A DNA stretch of 64,000 nt, taken from contig NZ_JIAI01000009.1 in NCBI RefSeq assembly GCF_000620785.1, positions 62,001 through 126,000 on the forward strand, read 5' to 3'. The translations under genes and the position numbers were made by a program. This DNA comes from Actinospineispora acaciae DSM 45401. Its GTDB lineage: Bacteria > Actinomycetota > Actinomycetes > Mycobacteriales > Pseudonocardiaceae. The stretch's first letter is position 1. Every line of letters begins with the position of its first letter. The notes under the pieces were generated by a model. It was given only the letters and a program-made list of their open reading frames with translations. It was not told the origin of the DNA and did no database searches. Below, in pieces: positions 7,620 to 15,200 of the stretch.

Positions 7620-8423
7620 TCAGCGCGGGGTCGGACCGGGTTGGCAGTGCGGGCAGTAGTACGCGACGCGGGCGTACACGCCGTCGCCCTGCTCGCCGGT
7701 CCGGATCGTGGTGCCGCAGCGGCGGCAGGCTCGCCCGGTCCGCTGGTACACCCAGTGCTGGCGGCCCCGGGCGGTTTCACCGGTGGTGGACTGCTCGGGG
7801 TGGTCGGCGTTGCGCAGCAGCAGCTTGCGGGCCAGCACGATCGCCCGCTCCGGGTCGGGCACGTCCCGCACCGGGGTCCACGGCGAGAGCCCGAGCAGGA
7901 AACACACCTCCGTCTTGTAGAGGTTGCCGATGCCGGCCACCACGCGCTGTTCGAGCAGGGCCAGCCCGAGTTCTGCCCGCGCCCGCGCGGTGAGCCGGCG
8001 CACCGCGTCGGCCTGGTGCCGCTCGCCCCACTCCGGGCCGAGTAGGTCCGGGCCGAGGTGGCCGACCAGCTCGTGCTCGTCGTCGGTCGGCAGCAGCGCC
8101 AGGTCGTGCAGCCGGAACCCGACGGCCGCCCGCGCCTCGGTGGCCAGCACCGCCCGGGCGTCGTGGCCGGGCAGCCGCCAGCGGTCACCGGGGCGGTACA
8201 GGTGCCAGCTGCCGTCCATCCGCAGGTGGCTGTGCATGCTCAGGCCGGCGTCGAACCGGGTGAACAGGTGCTTGCCCACGCTGCGCACCTCGACCACGGT
8301 CCGCCCGGCGAGGTCGTGCTCGGCCCAGCGCGGGTGGCGCAGCTCGCCGGTCTCGAGGCGGTGGCCGGCGAGCGCGGCGTGCAGGCGCTTGGCGGTCAGG
8401 TAGACGGTGTCGCCTTCGGGCAT
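7620..8423 (-). CDS. nei2: Endonuclease VIII-like DNA glycosylase (Fpg/Nei family)
   Basis: This base-excision repair enzyme removes oxidised bases and cleaves the abasic site. The N-terminus after Met is Pro-Glu-Gly-Asp, giving the catalytic Pro and Glu of the family. SVGKHLFTRF carries the conserved Lys, and VVAGIGNLYKTEVCFL is the helix-two-turn-helix region. A zinc finger closes the protein, with two CxxC pairs (CRRC and CPHC) in the last 35 residues. At 267 residues it matches mycobacterial Nei2. It is convergent with pspA and divergent from the aminotransferase. Substrate preference (Nei-type rather than Fpg-type) is inferred from the PEGDTVYL start. Confidence 0.88.
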   Translation of the reverse strand: MPEGDTVYLTAKRLHAALAGHRLETGELRHPRWAEHDLAGRTVVEVRSVGKHLFTRFDAGLSMHSHLRMDGSWHLYRPGDRWRLPGHDARAVLATEARAAVGFRLHDLALLPTDDEHELVGHLGPDLLGPEWGERHQADAVRRLTARARAELGLALLEQRVVAGIGNLYKTEVCFLLGLSPWTPVRDVPDPERAIVLARKLLLRNADHPEQSTTGETARGRQHWVYQRTGRACRRCGTTIRTGEQGDGVYARVAYYCPHCQPGPTPR

Positions 8424-8509
8424 GGAAGGTTGGTCACGCTCCTGGCACGGGGGCGGGCGGGATGCTCGTCATAGTGCACGATCGTGCCAGGGAAAGAGGG
8501 GAGTGCACA

Positions 8510-9691
8510 TTGCTTCGTACGGTGGCCGGGTTCGACCGGCTCGGTGAGGAGAACGCCTTCACCGTCCTGGCCAGGGCGGCCGAGCTGTCCGCCCAGGGCC
8601 GCGATGTGATCAACCTGGGCATCGGGCAACCGGACTTCCGCACCCCGGAGCATGTCGTGGAGGCGGCGGTCCAGGCGCTGCGCGACGGCCATCACGGCTA
8701 CACCGAGACCACCGGCATCCTGCCGCTGCGCGAGACCGTGGCCGGGTACCTGGCCGCCCGCACCGGCGTGACCATCCCGGCCGACCGCGTGATGATCGTG
8801 CCGGGCGGCAAGGTGACGATGTTCGCCGCGATCATGATGTTCGGCGAGCCGGGCGCGGAGATCCTCTACCCGGACCCGGGGTTCCCGATCTACCGCTCGA
8901 TGATCGAGTTCACCGGGGCGCGGCCGGTGCCGGTGCCGATCCGGGAGAGCAACGACTTCGCGTTCTCCGCCGAGGAGCTGCTGTCGCTGATCACCCCGGC
9001 GACCCGGTTGGTGATTCTGAACTCACCGGCCAACCCGACTGCGGGGGTGACCCCTCGGCCCGAGGTGAACCGGCTGGTCGCCGGGCTGTTGGAGCATCCG
9101 AACGTGGCGGTGCTGTCGGACGAGATCTACGACCGGATCATCTACGGCGGCGCCGAGCACGTGTCGCTGCTCGGGTACCCGGAGATCCGCAACCGGCTGA
9201 TCCTGCTCAACGGCTGGTCCAAGACGTACGCGATGACGGGGTGGCGGCTGGGCTGGTCGGTGTGGCCGACCACGCTGGTGGAACGGTTCCGGAAGTTCGC
9301 GGTGAACGGGTGGAGCTGCGTGAACGCCGCCGCCCAGTACGCGGGGATCGCCGCGCTGGAGGGGCCGCAGGATGCTGTGGACACCATGGTGTCGGAGTTC
9401 GACAGCCGCCGGCAGGTGACCGTGGACCTGCTCAACCGGCTGCCCGGGGTGTCCTGTGTGGCGCCTCGGGGTGCGTTCTACGCCTTCCCGAACATTGCCG
9501 AGACGGGCTGGGCGGCGAAGTCGCTGGCGTCGGCGTTGTTGGAGCGGGCCGGCGTGGCGCTGATCGGCGGCCCGGATTTTGGCACCCTGGGCGAGGGGTA
9601 CCTGCGGGTGTCCTACGCGAACTCCGAGGACAACATCCGCAAGGCGCTGGCCAGGGTCGGGGACTTCCTGGCCGAGGCGCGGCCGCGGTAG
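8510..9691 (+). CDS. Pyridoxal-phosphate aminotransferase (class I/II)
   Basis: A fold-type I aminotransferase of 393 residues. Visible landmarks are INLGIGQPDF near the N-terminus, GYTETTGILPLRE, NSPANPTAG (binds the substrate carboxylate), DEIYDRIIY, and the PLP lysine in GWSKTYAMTGWRLGW. The C-terminal Arg is likely in GYLRVSYANSE. It resembles aspartate or broad-range aminotransferases; the amino donor cannot be told from sequence. I set the start at TTG 8510, which has GGGGAG 6 nt upstream; an in-frame ATG at 8462 would add 16 residues. It seems to be monocistronic. Confidence 0.85.
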   Translation: MLRTVAGFDRLGEENAFTVLARAAELSAQGRDVINLGIGQPDFRTPEHVVEAAVQALRDGHHGYTETTGILPLRETVAGYLAARTGVTIPADRVMIVPGGKVTMFAAIMMFGEPGAEILYPDPGFPIYRSMIEFTGARPVPVPIRESNDFAFSAEELLSLITPATRLVILNSPANPTAGVTPRPEVNRLVAGLLEHPNVAVLSDEIYDRIIYGGAEHVSLLGYPEIRNRLILLNGWSKTYAMTGWRLGWSVWPTTLVERFRKFAVNGWSCVNAAAQYAGIAALEGPQDAVDTMVSEFDSRRQVTVDLLNRLPGVSCVAPRGAFYAFPNIAETGWAAKSLASALLERAGVALIGGPDFGTLGEGYLRVSYANSEDNIRKALARVGDFLAEARPR

Positions 9692-9721
9692 GAGCGCTCG
9701 TCCGCACCCCTTGCCGGGCCG

Positions 9722-9771
9722 ACCTCGCAGGCGGGGCGTGCACCTCGCAGGTGGCGCGGCGTCTGCGAGGT
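9722..9771. repeat. ACCTCGCAGG repeats, two direct and one inverted
   Basis: ACCTCGCAGG occurs at 9722-9731 and 9742-9751, exactly 20 nt apart; the reverse form CTGCGAGGT occurs at 9763-9771. Two-turn spacing suggests a protein-binding array, but no function is known. Confidence 0.5.
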
Positions 9772-9845
9772 GGTGGTGTGATGTGCGAGGACGGCATCGT
9801 CAAGGTCATCAGGTCGTCAGGGCTGTAGCAACCGTGAGTATCTGA

Positions 9846-9964
9846 TGATCGGGCCGGCGGCGGCCCGGTCAACTTGATCGGGTCGGCAGGCCGGCCAACC
9901 TGATCGGGTCGGCGGCCCGGCCAAATCCTTGATAGATCGTTCTAGCTCTTGATAGATCGTTCTA
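9846..9964. repeat. Iteron-like tandem repeats
   Basis: Three units begin TGATCGGG (9846, 9875, 9901; 26-29 nt each, each containing a GGCCGG or GGCCCGG core). Two copies of a 17-nt unit (CTTGATAGATCGTTCTA) follow at 9928-9944 and 9948-9964 with a 20-nt period. The block lies downstream of the DUF397 operon and the aminotransferase, which converge here. Confidence 0.6.
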
Positions 9965-10135
9965 TTGGCGACGGCGGGCGGCGGGCGGCGGCCACTACGA
10001 ACGGCCAGACGAGAGCTGGCACGCGGGCCGCCTGCGCGGTGGGATCGGCCGGGCGCGGACGACGGTCGGTTCGGTCCGGGTGTGGACGCGGGCGCGGCTA
10101 TGCGGTGGTCGTCTCGCCCGGGGGCGGCATCGGCG

Positions 10136-10369
10136 TCATTGGTCGGGGTCGTCCTGGAAGGCTTCGACGTCGAACTCGCCGTCCTTGGCGCCGAGCACGA
10201 ACGCGTTCCATTCGGCCTCGGTGAAGATCAGGATGTCGCCGTCGGGGTCCTCGCCGTTGCGCATGCCGATGAGATCGTCGACGAACGCGATCTCGATGGT
10301 GGAGCCTTCGGCACGTTGCCAGGTGGCCCGGGACTCGTCGAAGTGACCTTTGAGCGGGTGGTCGGCCAT
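10136..10369 (-). CDS. DUF397 domain protein
   Basis: A 77-residue acidic protein with the DUF397 ending pattern (EAEWNAFVLGAKDGEFD, about 52-68). DUF397 proteins are small partners of XRE/DUF5753 regulators in actinobacteria, as in WhiJ-like and Abaa-like pairs; some act as antagonists of the regulator. GAGG 7 nt before the ATG is a plausible ribosome site. It lies 9 nt after the stop of the preceding DUF397 gene, so the three genes form one operon. It lacks the usual N-terminal WxKSSxS motif, so it is the more diverged copy. Confidence 0.8.
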   Translation of the reverse strand: MADHPLKGHFDESRATWQRAEGSTIEIAFVDDLIGMRNGEDPDGDILIFTEAEWNAFVLGAKDGEFDVEAFQDDPDQ

Positions 10370-10378
10370 CGGGTCGCC

Positions 10379-10600
10379 TCAGCTCCCGGGGCGGTCGAAC
10401 GCGCCGCGCTTCACGGCCGCGACGAACCCGCACCAGGACGCGTTCGAGAACACGAACGCCGGACCGTCGGGGTCCGTGGAATCGCGCACGGCCCGACGGT
10501 CACCCAGCCCGGCGGCCTCGACGCAGCCACCGCCGCCGGTCCCACTGCCGCTGCCGCTGTGGCTCGACTTGAACCAGCGGAGCCCGGTCAGCTCCTCCAT
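10379..10600 (-). CDS. DUF397 domain protein
   Basis: A 73-residue protein with the full DUF397 pattern: RWFKSSHSGSGSG at the N-terminus, CVEAA, AVRDSTDPDGPAFVFS, and a final SWCGFVAAVKRGAFD. A Gly/Ser insertion lies between the first two motifs. The ATG lies inside the end of the XRE gene (13-nt overlap), and the GGAGGAG there overlaps both, which suggests translational coupling. It probably works with that regulator. Confidence 0.88.
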   Translation of the reverse strand: MEELTGLRWFKSSHSGSGSGTGGGGCVEAAGLGDRRAVRDSTDPDGPAFVFSNASWCGFVAAVKRGAFDRPGS

Positions 10601-11367
10601 AGCTCGTTCCTTACTGTCTGTATTCGCTCCAGCGAGCGGGCTGGCGCGTCCGCTTCACCCAAGAGACGATCGTAGACGACCTCCAACTGGTGCAGATCCC
10701 ACTCGTCCGTGAGGACTCTCGTTCGGATGGTCGATTCCTCATAGGCCACCGTTCGTCCGTTGACGCTGGCCAAGGCGAACGCGCCGCCGACGCCGGGCAG
10801 AGCGCCCGTCGGGACTACCTGCACGTGCGCCAGCCCATCGGCCACGACTTGTTCGAGATACTCCAACTGGCCATCCATCGTGCTCGGGTCGCCGACTGGG
10901 TGCCGTAGTACGTACTCGTCGATCACGAAGCGAACTACTGGGGGTAGTTCCTTGGTGAGGATCCCCTGCCGGGTGCGTCGGGAGTCAACGGCCTCCGGGC
11001 CGTCCACGCGCAGGATCTCCGCCATGTAGCTGGGCGTCTGGAGCAGCCCGGGTACCAACCTCGACTCCCAGCCACGAATCATGGTCGCTTCATGCTCCAG
11101 CTTGGACCACTCCTCGAAGCCCGGCATGAAGCCGCTGTGTCCGAGGAACATCGTGAAGAGGATCGTCAGGGTGCCCTCGGCGCCTGTGGCTCTGTCGCAG
11201 AGTCGGGCGAGTTCTTCGCTCGGCTTGCGCCGTCCGGTCTCCACCGAAGCGATTTGCGCCGAGCTGTAATTGATTCGCTGCGCGAGCTTCTCCTGGCTGA
11301 GACCGATGCGTTCGCGGTAGTGCTTGAGCAGGGCGCCCCACACCGTGGGAGGACTGGACGGCGGCAT
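10588..11367 (-). CDS. XRE-family regulator with DUF5753 domain
   Basis: The 259-residue protein has an N-terminal HTH (about 8-65; IGLSQEKLAQRINYSSAQIASVETGRR) followed by a DUF5753 domain (about 85-250; WESRLVPGLLQTPSYMAEIL and DEYVLRHPVG are typical). This architecture is expanded in Streptomyces and Pseudonocardiales and often controls development or antibiotic genes together with a DUF397 partner; two such partners follow here. AGGAG lies 8 nt before the ATG. A palindromic TGTAC array in the promoter region (11383-11433) could be its own operator. The target genes are not known; the divergent small gene at 11686 is one candidate. Confidence 0.88.
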   Translation of the reverse strand: MPPSSPPTVWGALLKHYRERIGLSQEKLAQRINYSSAQIASVETGRRKPSEELARLCDRATGAEGTLTILFTMFLGHSGFMPGFEEWSKLEHEATMIRGWESRLVPGLLQTPSYMAEILRVDGPEAVDSRRTRQGILTKELPPVVRFVIDEYVLRHPVGDPSTMDGQLEYLEQVVADGLAHVQVVPTGALPGVGGAFALASVNGRTVAYEESTIRTRVLTDEWDLHQLEVVYDRLLGEADAPARSLERIQTVRNELWRS

Positions 11368-11382
11368 TGAGTGAACTCCTCT

Positions 11383-11433
11383 TGTACTTATGCCCGTACA
11401 GGTCGGTCCAGGCCGTCGGCCTGGCCGCTGTAC
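11383..11433. promoter_or_regulatory. Palindromic TGTAC/GTACA array, candidate operator
   Basis: TGTAC (11383-11387) and GTACA (11396-11400) flank 8 nt. A further GTACAG (11396-11401) pairs with CTGTAC (11428-11433) around an inner palindrome CCAGGCC-GTC-GGCCTGG (11408-11424). The block starts 15 nt before the XRE start codon and fits an autoregulatory site. Confidence 0.5.
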
Positions 11434-11605
11434 GCGGACAGTGACGAATCCCTTCCCGCCGACGTTCCGGCGGACCAGGATCTTTTCCGGGACAGCGATC
11501 CGCCACTTCGCGGTCCCTGATGTGGCCCTTCCCCCTGCGAAAGAACCGGGCGCTTACGGCTGGACCCCTCGGCGCCTGGTCCTTCGACGGGTCGCATCGA
11601 TTCGG

Positions 11606-11652
11606 CGGCTCAGCCCCCGGGCTTTCTCCCCGCTCCCCCGGGGGCTGAGCCG
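11606..11652 (+). promoter_or_regulatory. Perfect 16-bp hairpin ahead of a small gene
   Basis: CGGCTCAGCCCCCGGG (11606-11621) pairs perfectly with 11637-11652 across a 15-nt pyrimidine-rich loop. It ends 33 nt before the ATG at 11686 and 19 nt before its Shine-Dalgarno sequence. No U-tract follows. It may be an attenuator, an mRNA-stabilising 5' structure, or a terminator for reading from upstream. Confidence 0.6.
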
Positions 11653-11685
11653 TCCGCACCAACTCTTCACACCGGGAGAATAGCG

Positions 11686-11964
11686 ATGTCGGCCGCCCGA
11701 CCACGCGACTACGGTCAACTCAGCTGGCACGATCTCGCCGCCTACTACCTCGCCCGCTGGCGCGGCAGCCGTACCGTCTCGCGCGCACGCCGCAACGCGC
11801 TCGACAATCGTTTCCGAAGATCCGACAAGCTCCGGTCGCTGGCCGGATTGCCCGTTCACCGCCCGGCCAGCGACCGGTTCCACCCGCCCGCGAAACGAAA
11901 GAGCGGTAATCACTCCGGTGAAATCGCGTCTGGCGACAATGAATCCGCTACTCGCCTCGCGTGA
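11686..11964 (+). CDS. Small basic protein of unknown function
   Basis: I do not recognise this 92-residue protein. The first about 55 residues look folded and basic (LSWHDLAAYYLARWRGSRTVSRARR), and the rest is polar and probably disordered. The ATG has GGGAG 7 nt upstream. A 16-bp hairpin precedes it, and the XRE regulator gene is divergent, so it could be that regulator's target. Its end overlaps the AbrB gene tail by 17 nt. No signal peptide or membrane segment is seen. The main doubt is whether it is expressed at all. Confidence 0.45.
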   Translation: MSAARPRDYGQLSWHDLAAYYLARWRGSRTVSRARRNALDNRFRRSDKLRSLAGLPVHRPASDRFHPPAKRKSGNHSGEIASGDNESATRLA

Positions 11965-12175
11965 GCGCCATGATCTCGTCAGTGGTCAGGGGGACCTCGC
12001 CCTTGCCGGTCAGCGCCTCGACGATCCGTTCGCCTCGGGTGCGGGAGCCCAAGGGCACGATCGTTGCCATGCCGTCATCTCCGACGATGACGTCCACTTC
12101 ATCGCCCGGCTCCAGGCCGAGCTGTTGACGTACCCGCAGCGGGATGGTGATCTGGCCTTTGCGGGTGATCCGCAT
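11948..12175 (-). CDS. AbrB/MazE-type antitoxin-like DNA-binding protein, no toxin partner seen
   Basis: A 75-residue swapped-hairpin AbrB domain (MRITRKGQITIPLRVRQQLG, then EPGDEVDVIVGDDG) with a C-terminal helical tail (PLTTDEIMALTRGE) such as VapB/MazE antitoxins use to bind a toxin. AAGGAG lies 6 nt before the ATG. In ordinary modules the toxin follows directly, but here the downstream DNA is the tail of a gene on the opposite strand, and no PIN or MazF frame is present. It is either a solitary regulator or the remains of a toxin-antitoxin pair. Confidence 0.85.
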   Translation of the reverse strand: MRITRKGQITIPLRVRQQLGLEPGDEVDVIVGDDGMATIVPLGSRTRGERIVEALTGKGEVPLTTDEIMALTRGE

Positions 12176-12246
12176 GTGATTCTCCTTCCCGCGGTGTGCT
12201 GAAATCCGCGACTCACCCTGACAAAATCCCCGACTCGCGGGTGGTT

Positions 12247-15200
12247 TTAGGCGCGCAGGCGGAGGCCTTTGGGGGTGGCGCGGAAGCCGGCTTCGGTGAG
12301 GACTTCGGTGAGGTGGCTGGCCAGGGAGCCGATGCCGTCGGCGCGTTCGACGGCCAGGGTGCCCAGCCAGCCTTCGCGGACGGCGGTGGCCAGGGCTTGG
12401 GCGGCGGGGCGGAGGGCGGCGTCGTCCTCGGTGAAGCTGAGGAGCGAGCGGCCGCCGCGTTCTACGTAGAGGGCGGGTGAGCCGTCTACGAGGACGGCCA
12501 GTGCGCCTGCTTTGCGGGCGGGGCGGTGTTTGGAGTCGCCGACGGTGGCCGGCCAGGGGAGGGCGGCGCCCCACGGTTGGGCGGGGTCGGCGGCGGCTAG
12601 TACGACGGAGGTTGGCGGGCCGGTGGGGTGGTCGTCGCGGGCTAGGGCTCGGAGGCGGTCGATCGCGCCGGGGACGGCGAACTGGGCGGCGCCGAGGCCT
12701 TCGACGACGTAGCCGCGGCGGCAGCGGCCGGACTCCTCCATGGCGCGCAGCACGCGGTAGGTCGCGGCGAAGCCGCCGTCGACGCGCTCGGTGGCCAGGG
12801 CGCCCCTGGTCAGGACGCCGTGGCGTTCCAGGAAGGCCTCGGCGCGGGCGTGCGCGCGGCGGGTGGTGTCGGGTTCCCGGGGGGCGGCCAGGGACCAGCG
12901 GCCGGCGACGGTGGGCGGGCCGGTGCGGGAGGGCATGGCGGGGCGGCCGGCGCGCAGGCGGGCGTATCGGCCTCGGGGTGCCGAGCGGCGGGGTTTGTGC
13001 GCGGCGCCCTTGCCGGTGGTGAGGGCGCGGACGGGGCCGAGCGTGTCGTTGGTCAGCAGGCCCGCCCAGGTCAGGTCCCAGAGGGCGGCGATGAGCGCGG
13101 AGTCGTCGGGGTTGGGCTGGCCGGCCTCGGTCACGGCGGCACCGAGCTGGCGGAAGAACAGGGCGCCGCCGCCGTCGAGGGTGGCCAGGATGGCGGCGTG
13201 CAGGGGGGTGGCGGGCGGTTCGGGGTCGGCGTCGGGGAGGAGCAGGTCGGCGACGTCGGCGGGCGCGAGCGCGAGCCATCCGTCCGAACCGGGCAGCGTG
13301 CCGCAGCCGGTCCAGGTGACCTCGCCGGCGGCGGTCAGCTCGTCGAGCAGCGCGGGGTTGTAGCCGGGCAGCCGGGCGGGCAGCACCAGCGACTCCAGCG
13401 CGCTGGCCGGGATCGGCGCGCCGGCCAGCTGTTCGACCACGGACAGCACGTCGTCGGGGCCGGGCGCGCGCCGGATGCGGGCACCGATACCGTGCCAGGC
13501 CGGCAGGAACCGCCCGAGCGCGGCCGGCTCCACCGGCTCCACCTCGGCGCGCAGCCGGGCCAGCGACGCCCGCCGCAGCCGCCGCAGCACCTCCCCGTCG
13601 CAGTACTCGACGCCCCCGGTGTGCTGCTCGCGCACCGGGCGCAGCTCGCCCTTGACCAGCCGTCCGGAGCCCACCAGCCGGTCCAGCACGCCGCGCACCA
13701 CCGCCACGCCGAGCCCGAACCTGGCCGCCGTGTCGGCCGCGTCGAACGGGCCGTGGGTGCGGGCGTAGCGGACCAGCAGCTCGCCCAGCGGGTCGGCCAC
13801 CGGCTCGGTGAACACTTCGGGCACCCCGACCGGCAGCGCGGCCCCGAGCGCGTCGCGCACCTTGCCGGCGTCCTCGATGGCCAGCCAGCGCTGTTCGCCC
13901 GCGATCCGCACCCGGATCAGCCGCCGGGCCGCCTCCAGCTCGGCCAGCCATTCCTCCTGGACGCCGCGCTGGGCGGCCTCGTCCGTTGTCAGGTCGCCGA
14001 GGAAGCGGAGCAGGTCGGCGGCCTGTTCGGCGGTGCGGGCGTGCCGTCCGGGGGCCAGGCGCTGCAGCTCAGACTCCACCTCGGCGAGGACCTCGGGGTC
14101 GAGCAGCTCGCGCATCGCCTCGGAGCCGAGCAGCTCGGCGAGCAGCGTGGAGTCCAGCGAGAGCGCGGCGGCGCGGCGTTCGGCCAGCGGGGCGTCCAGC
14201 TCGTAGAGGAACATGCCGACGTAGCCGAACAGCAGGCTGCGCGCGAACGGCGACGGGGACGGGGTGGTGACCTCGACGACCTTGACGCGGCGGCCGGCCA
14301 CGTCGGACATCAGCTCGCGCAGGCCGGGCAGGTCGTAGACGTCCTGCACGCACTCCCGCATGGCCTCCAGGGAGACCGGGAACTGTTCGTAGCGGCTGGC
14401 CACGGTGAGCAGCTGGGCGGATCGTTGCCGCTGCTGCCACAGGGGGGTGCGCCGGCGCGGGTCACGGCGGGGCAGCAGCAGCGAGCGGGCGGCGCACTCC
14501 CGGAACCGGGCGGCGAACAGCGCGGAGTTGCCGAGCTCGTCGACGACTATGCGCTCCACCTCGTCGGGGTCGAGCAGCACGTCCTCGGCGGTGGGCTGTA
14601 CCTCGGCGCCGGCCTCGTCCAGGGCGTCGGGCAGCCGCAGCACGATCCCGTCGTCGGCGCTGGCCGCGCTGACCTCCACGCCGCGCCGCTCGCGCAGCCG
14701 GGCCGCGATGGCCAGCGCCCACGGGCCGTTGACCTGGGCGCCGAACGGCGAGTGCACCACCAGCCGCCAGTCGCCCAGCTCGTCGCGGAACCGCTCCACC
14801 ACGACCGTCCGGTCGCTGGGCACGTGCCGGGTCGCGTCGCGCTGTTCGTCCAGGTAGCCGAGCAGGTTGTCGGCCGCCCACTCGTCCAGGCCGGCGGCGG
14901 TGATCCGTTGGCGGGCGGCGTCGGCGTCCAGCGCGGACAGCTCGCGCACGAACGCCCCGATGGCCCGCCCCAGCTCCAGCGGCCGGCCCACCGCGTCGCC
15001 CTTCCAGAACGGCATCCGGGCGGGCTGGCCGGGCGCGGGGGTGACGATGACCCGGTCGTGCGTGATGTCCTCCACCCGCCACGACGACGTGCCGAGCAGG
15101 AAGGTGTCGCCCACCCGGGACTCGTAGACCATCTCCTCGTCCAGCTCGCCGACCCGGGAGCCTCGGCCGTCGGCGCCGCCCGGGGTCATGACGGTGAACA

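Larger units (their letters stand above)
9692..10135. other. 444-nt gene-free gap holding several repeat families
   Basis: No convincing coding region. Between the aminotransferase stop and the DUF397 stop the DNA carries repeated ACCTCGCAGG elements (9722-9771) and tandem TGATCGGG units with a 17-bp direct repeat (9846-9964). The rest (about 9965-10135) is plain GC-rich sequence. Confidence 0.6.

Noticed and set aside
11400..11947. PIN or MazF toxin gene next to the AbrB antitoxin
   Set aside because: Minus-strand frames here show no acidic PIN motifs and are shadows of the plus-strand small gene.
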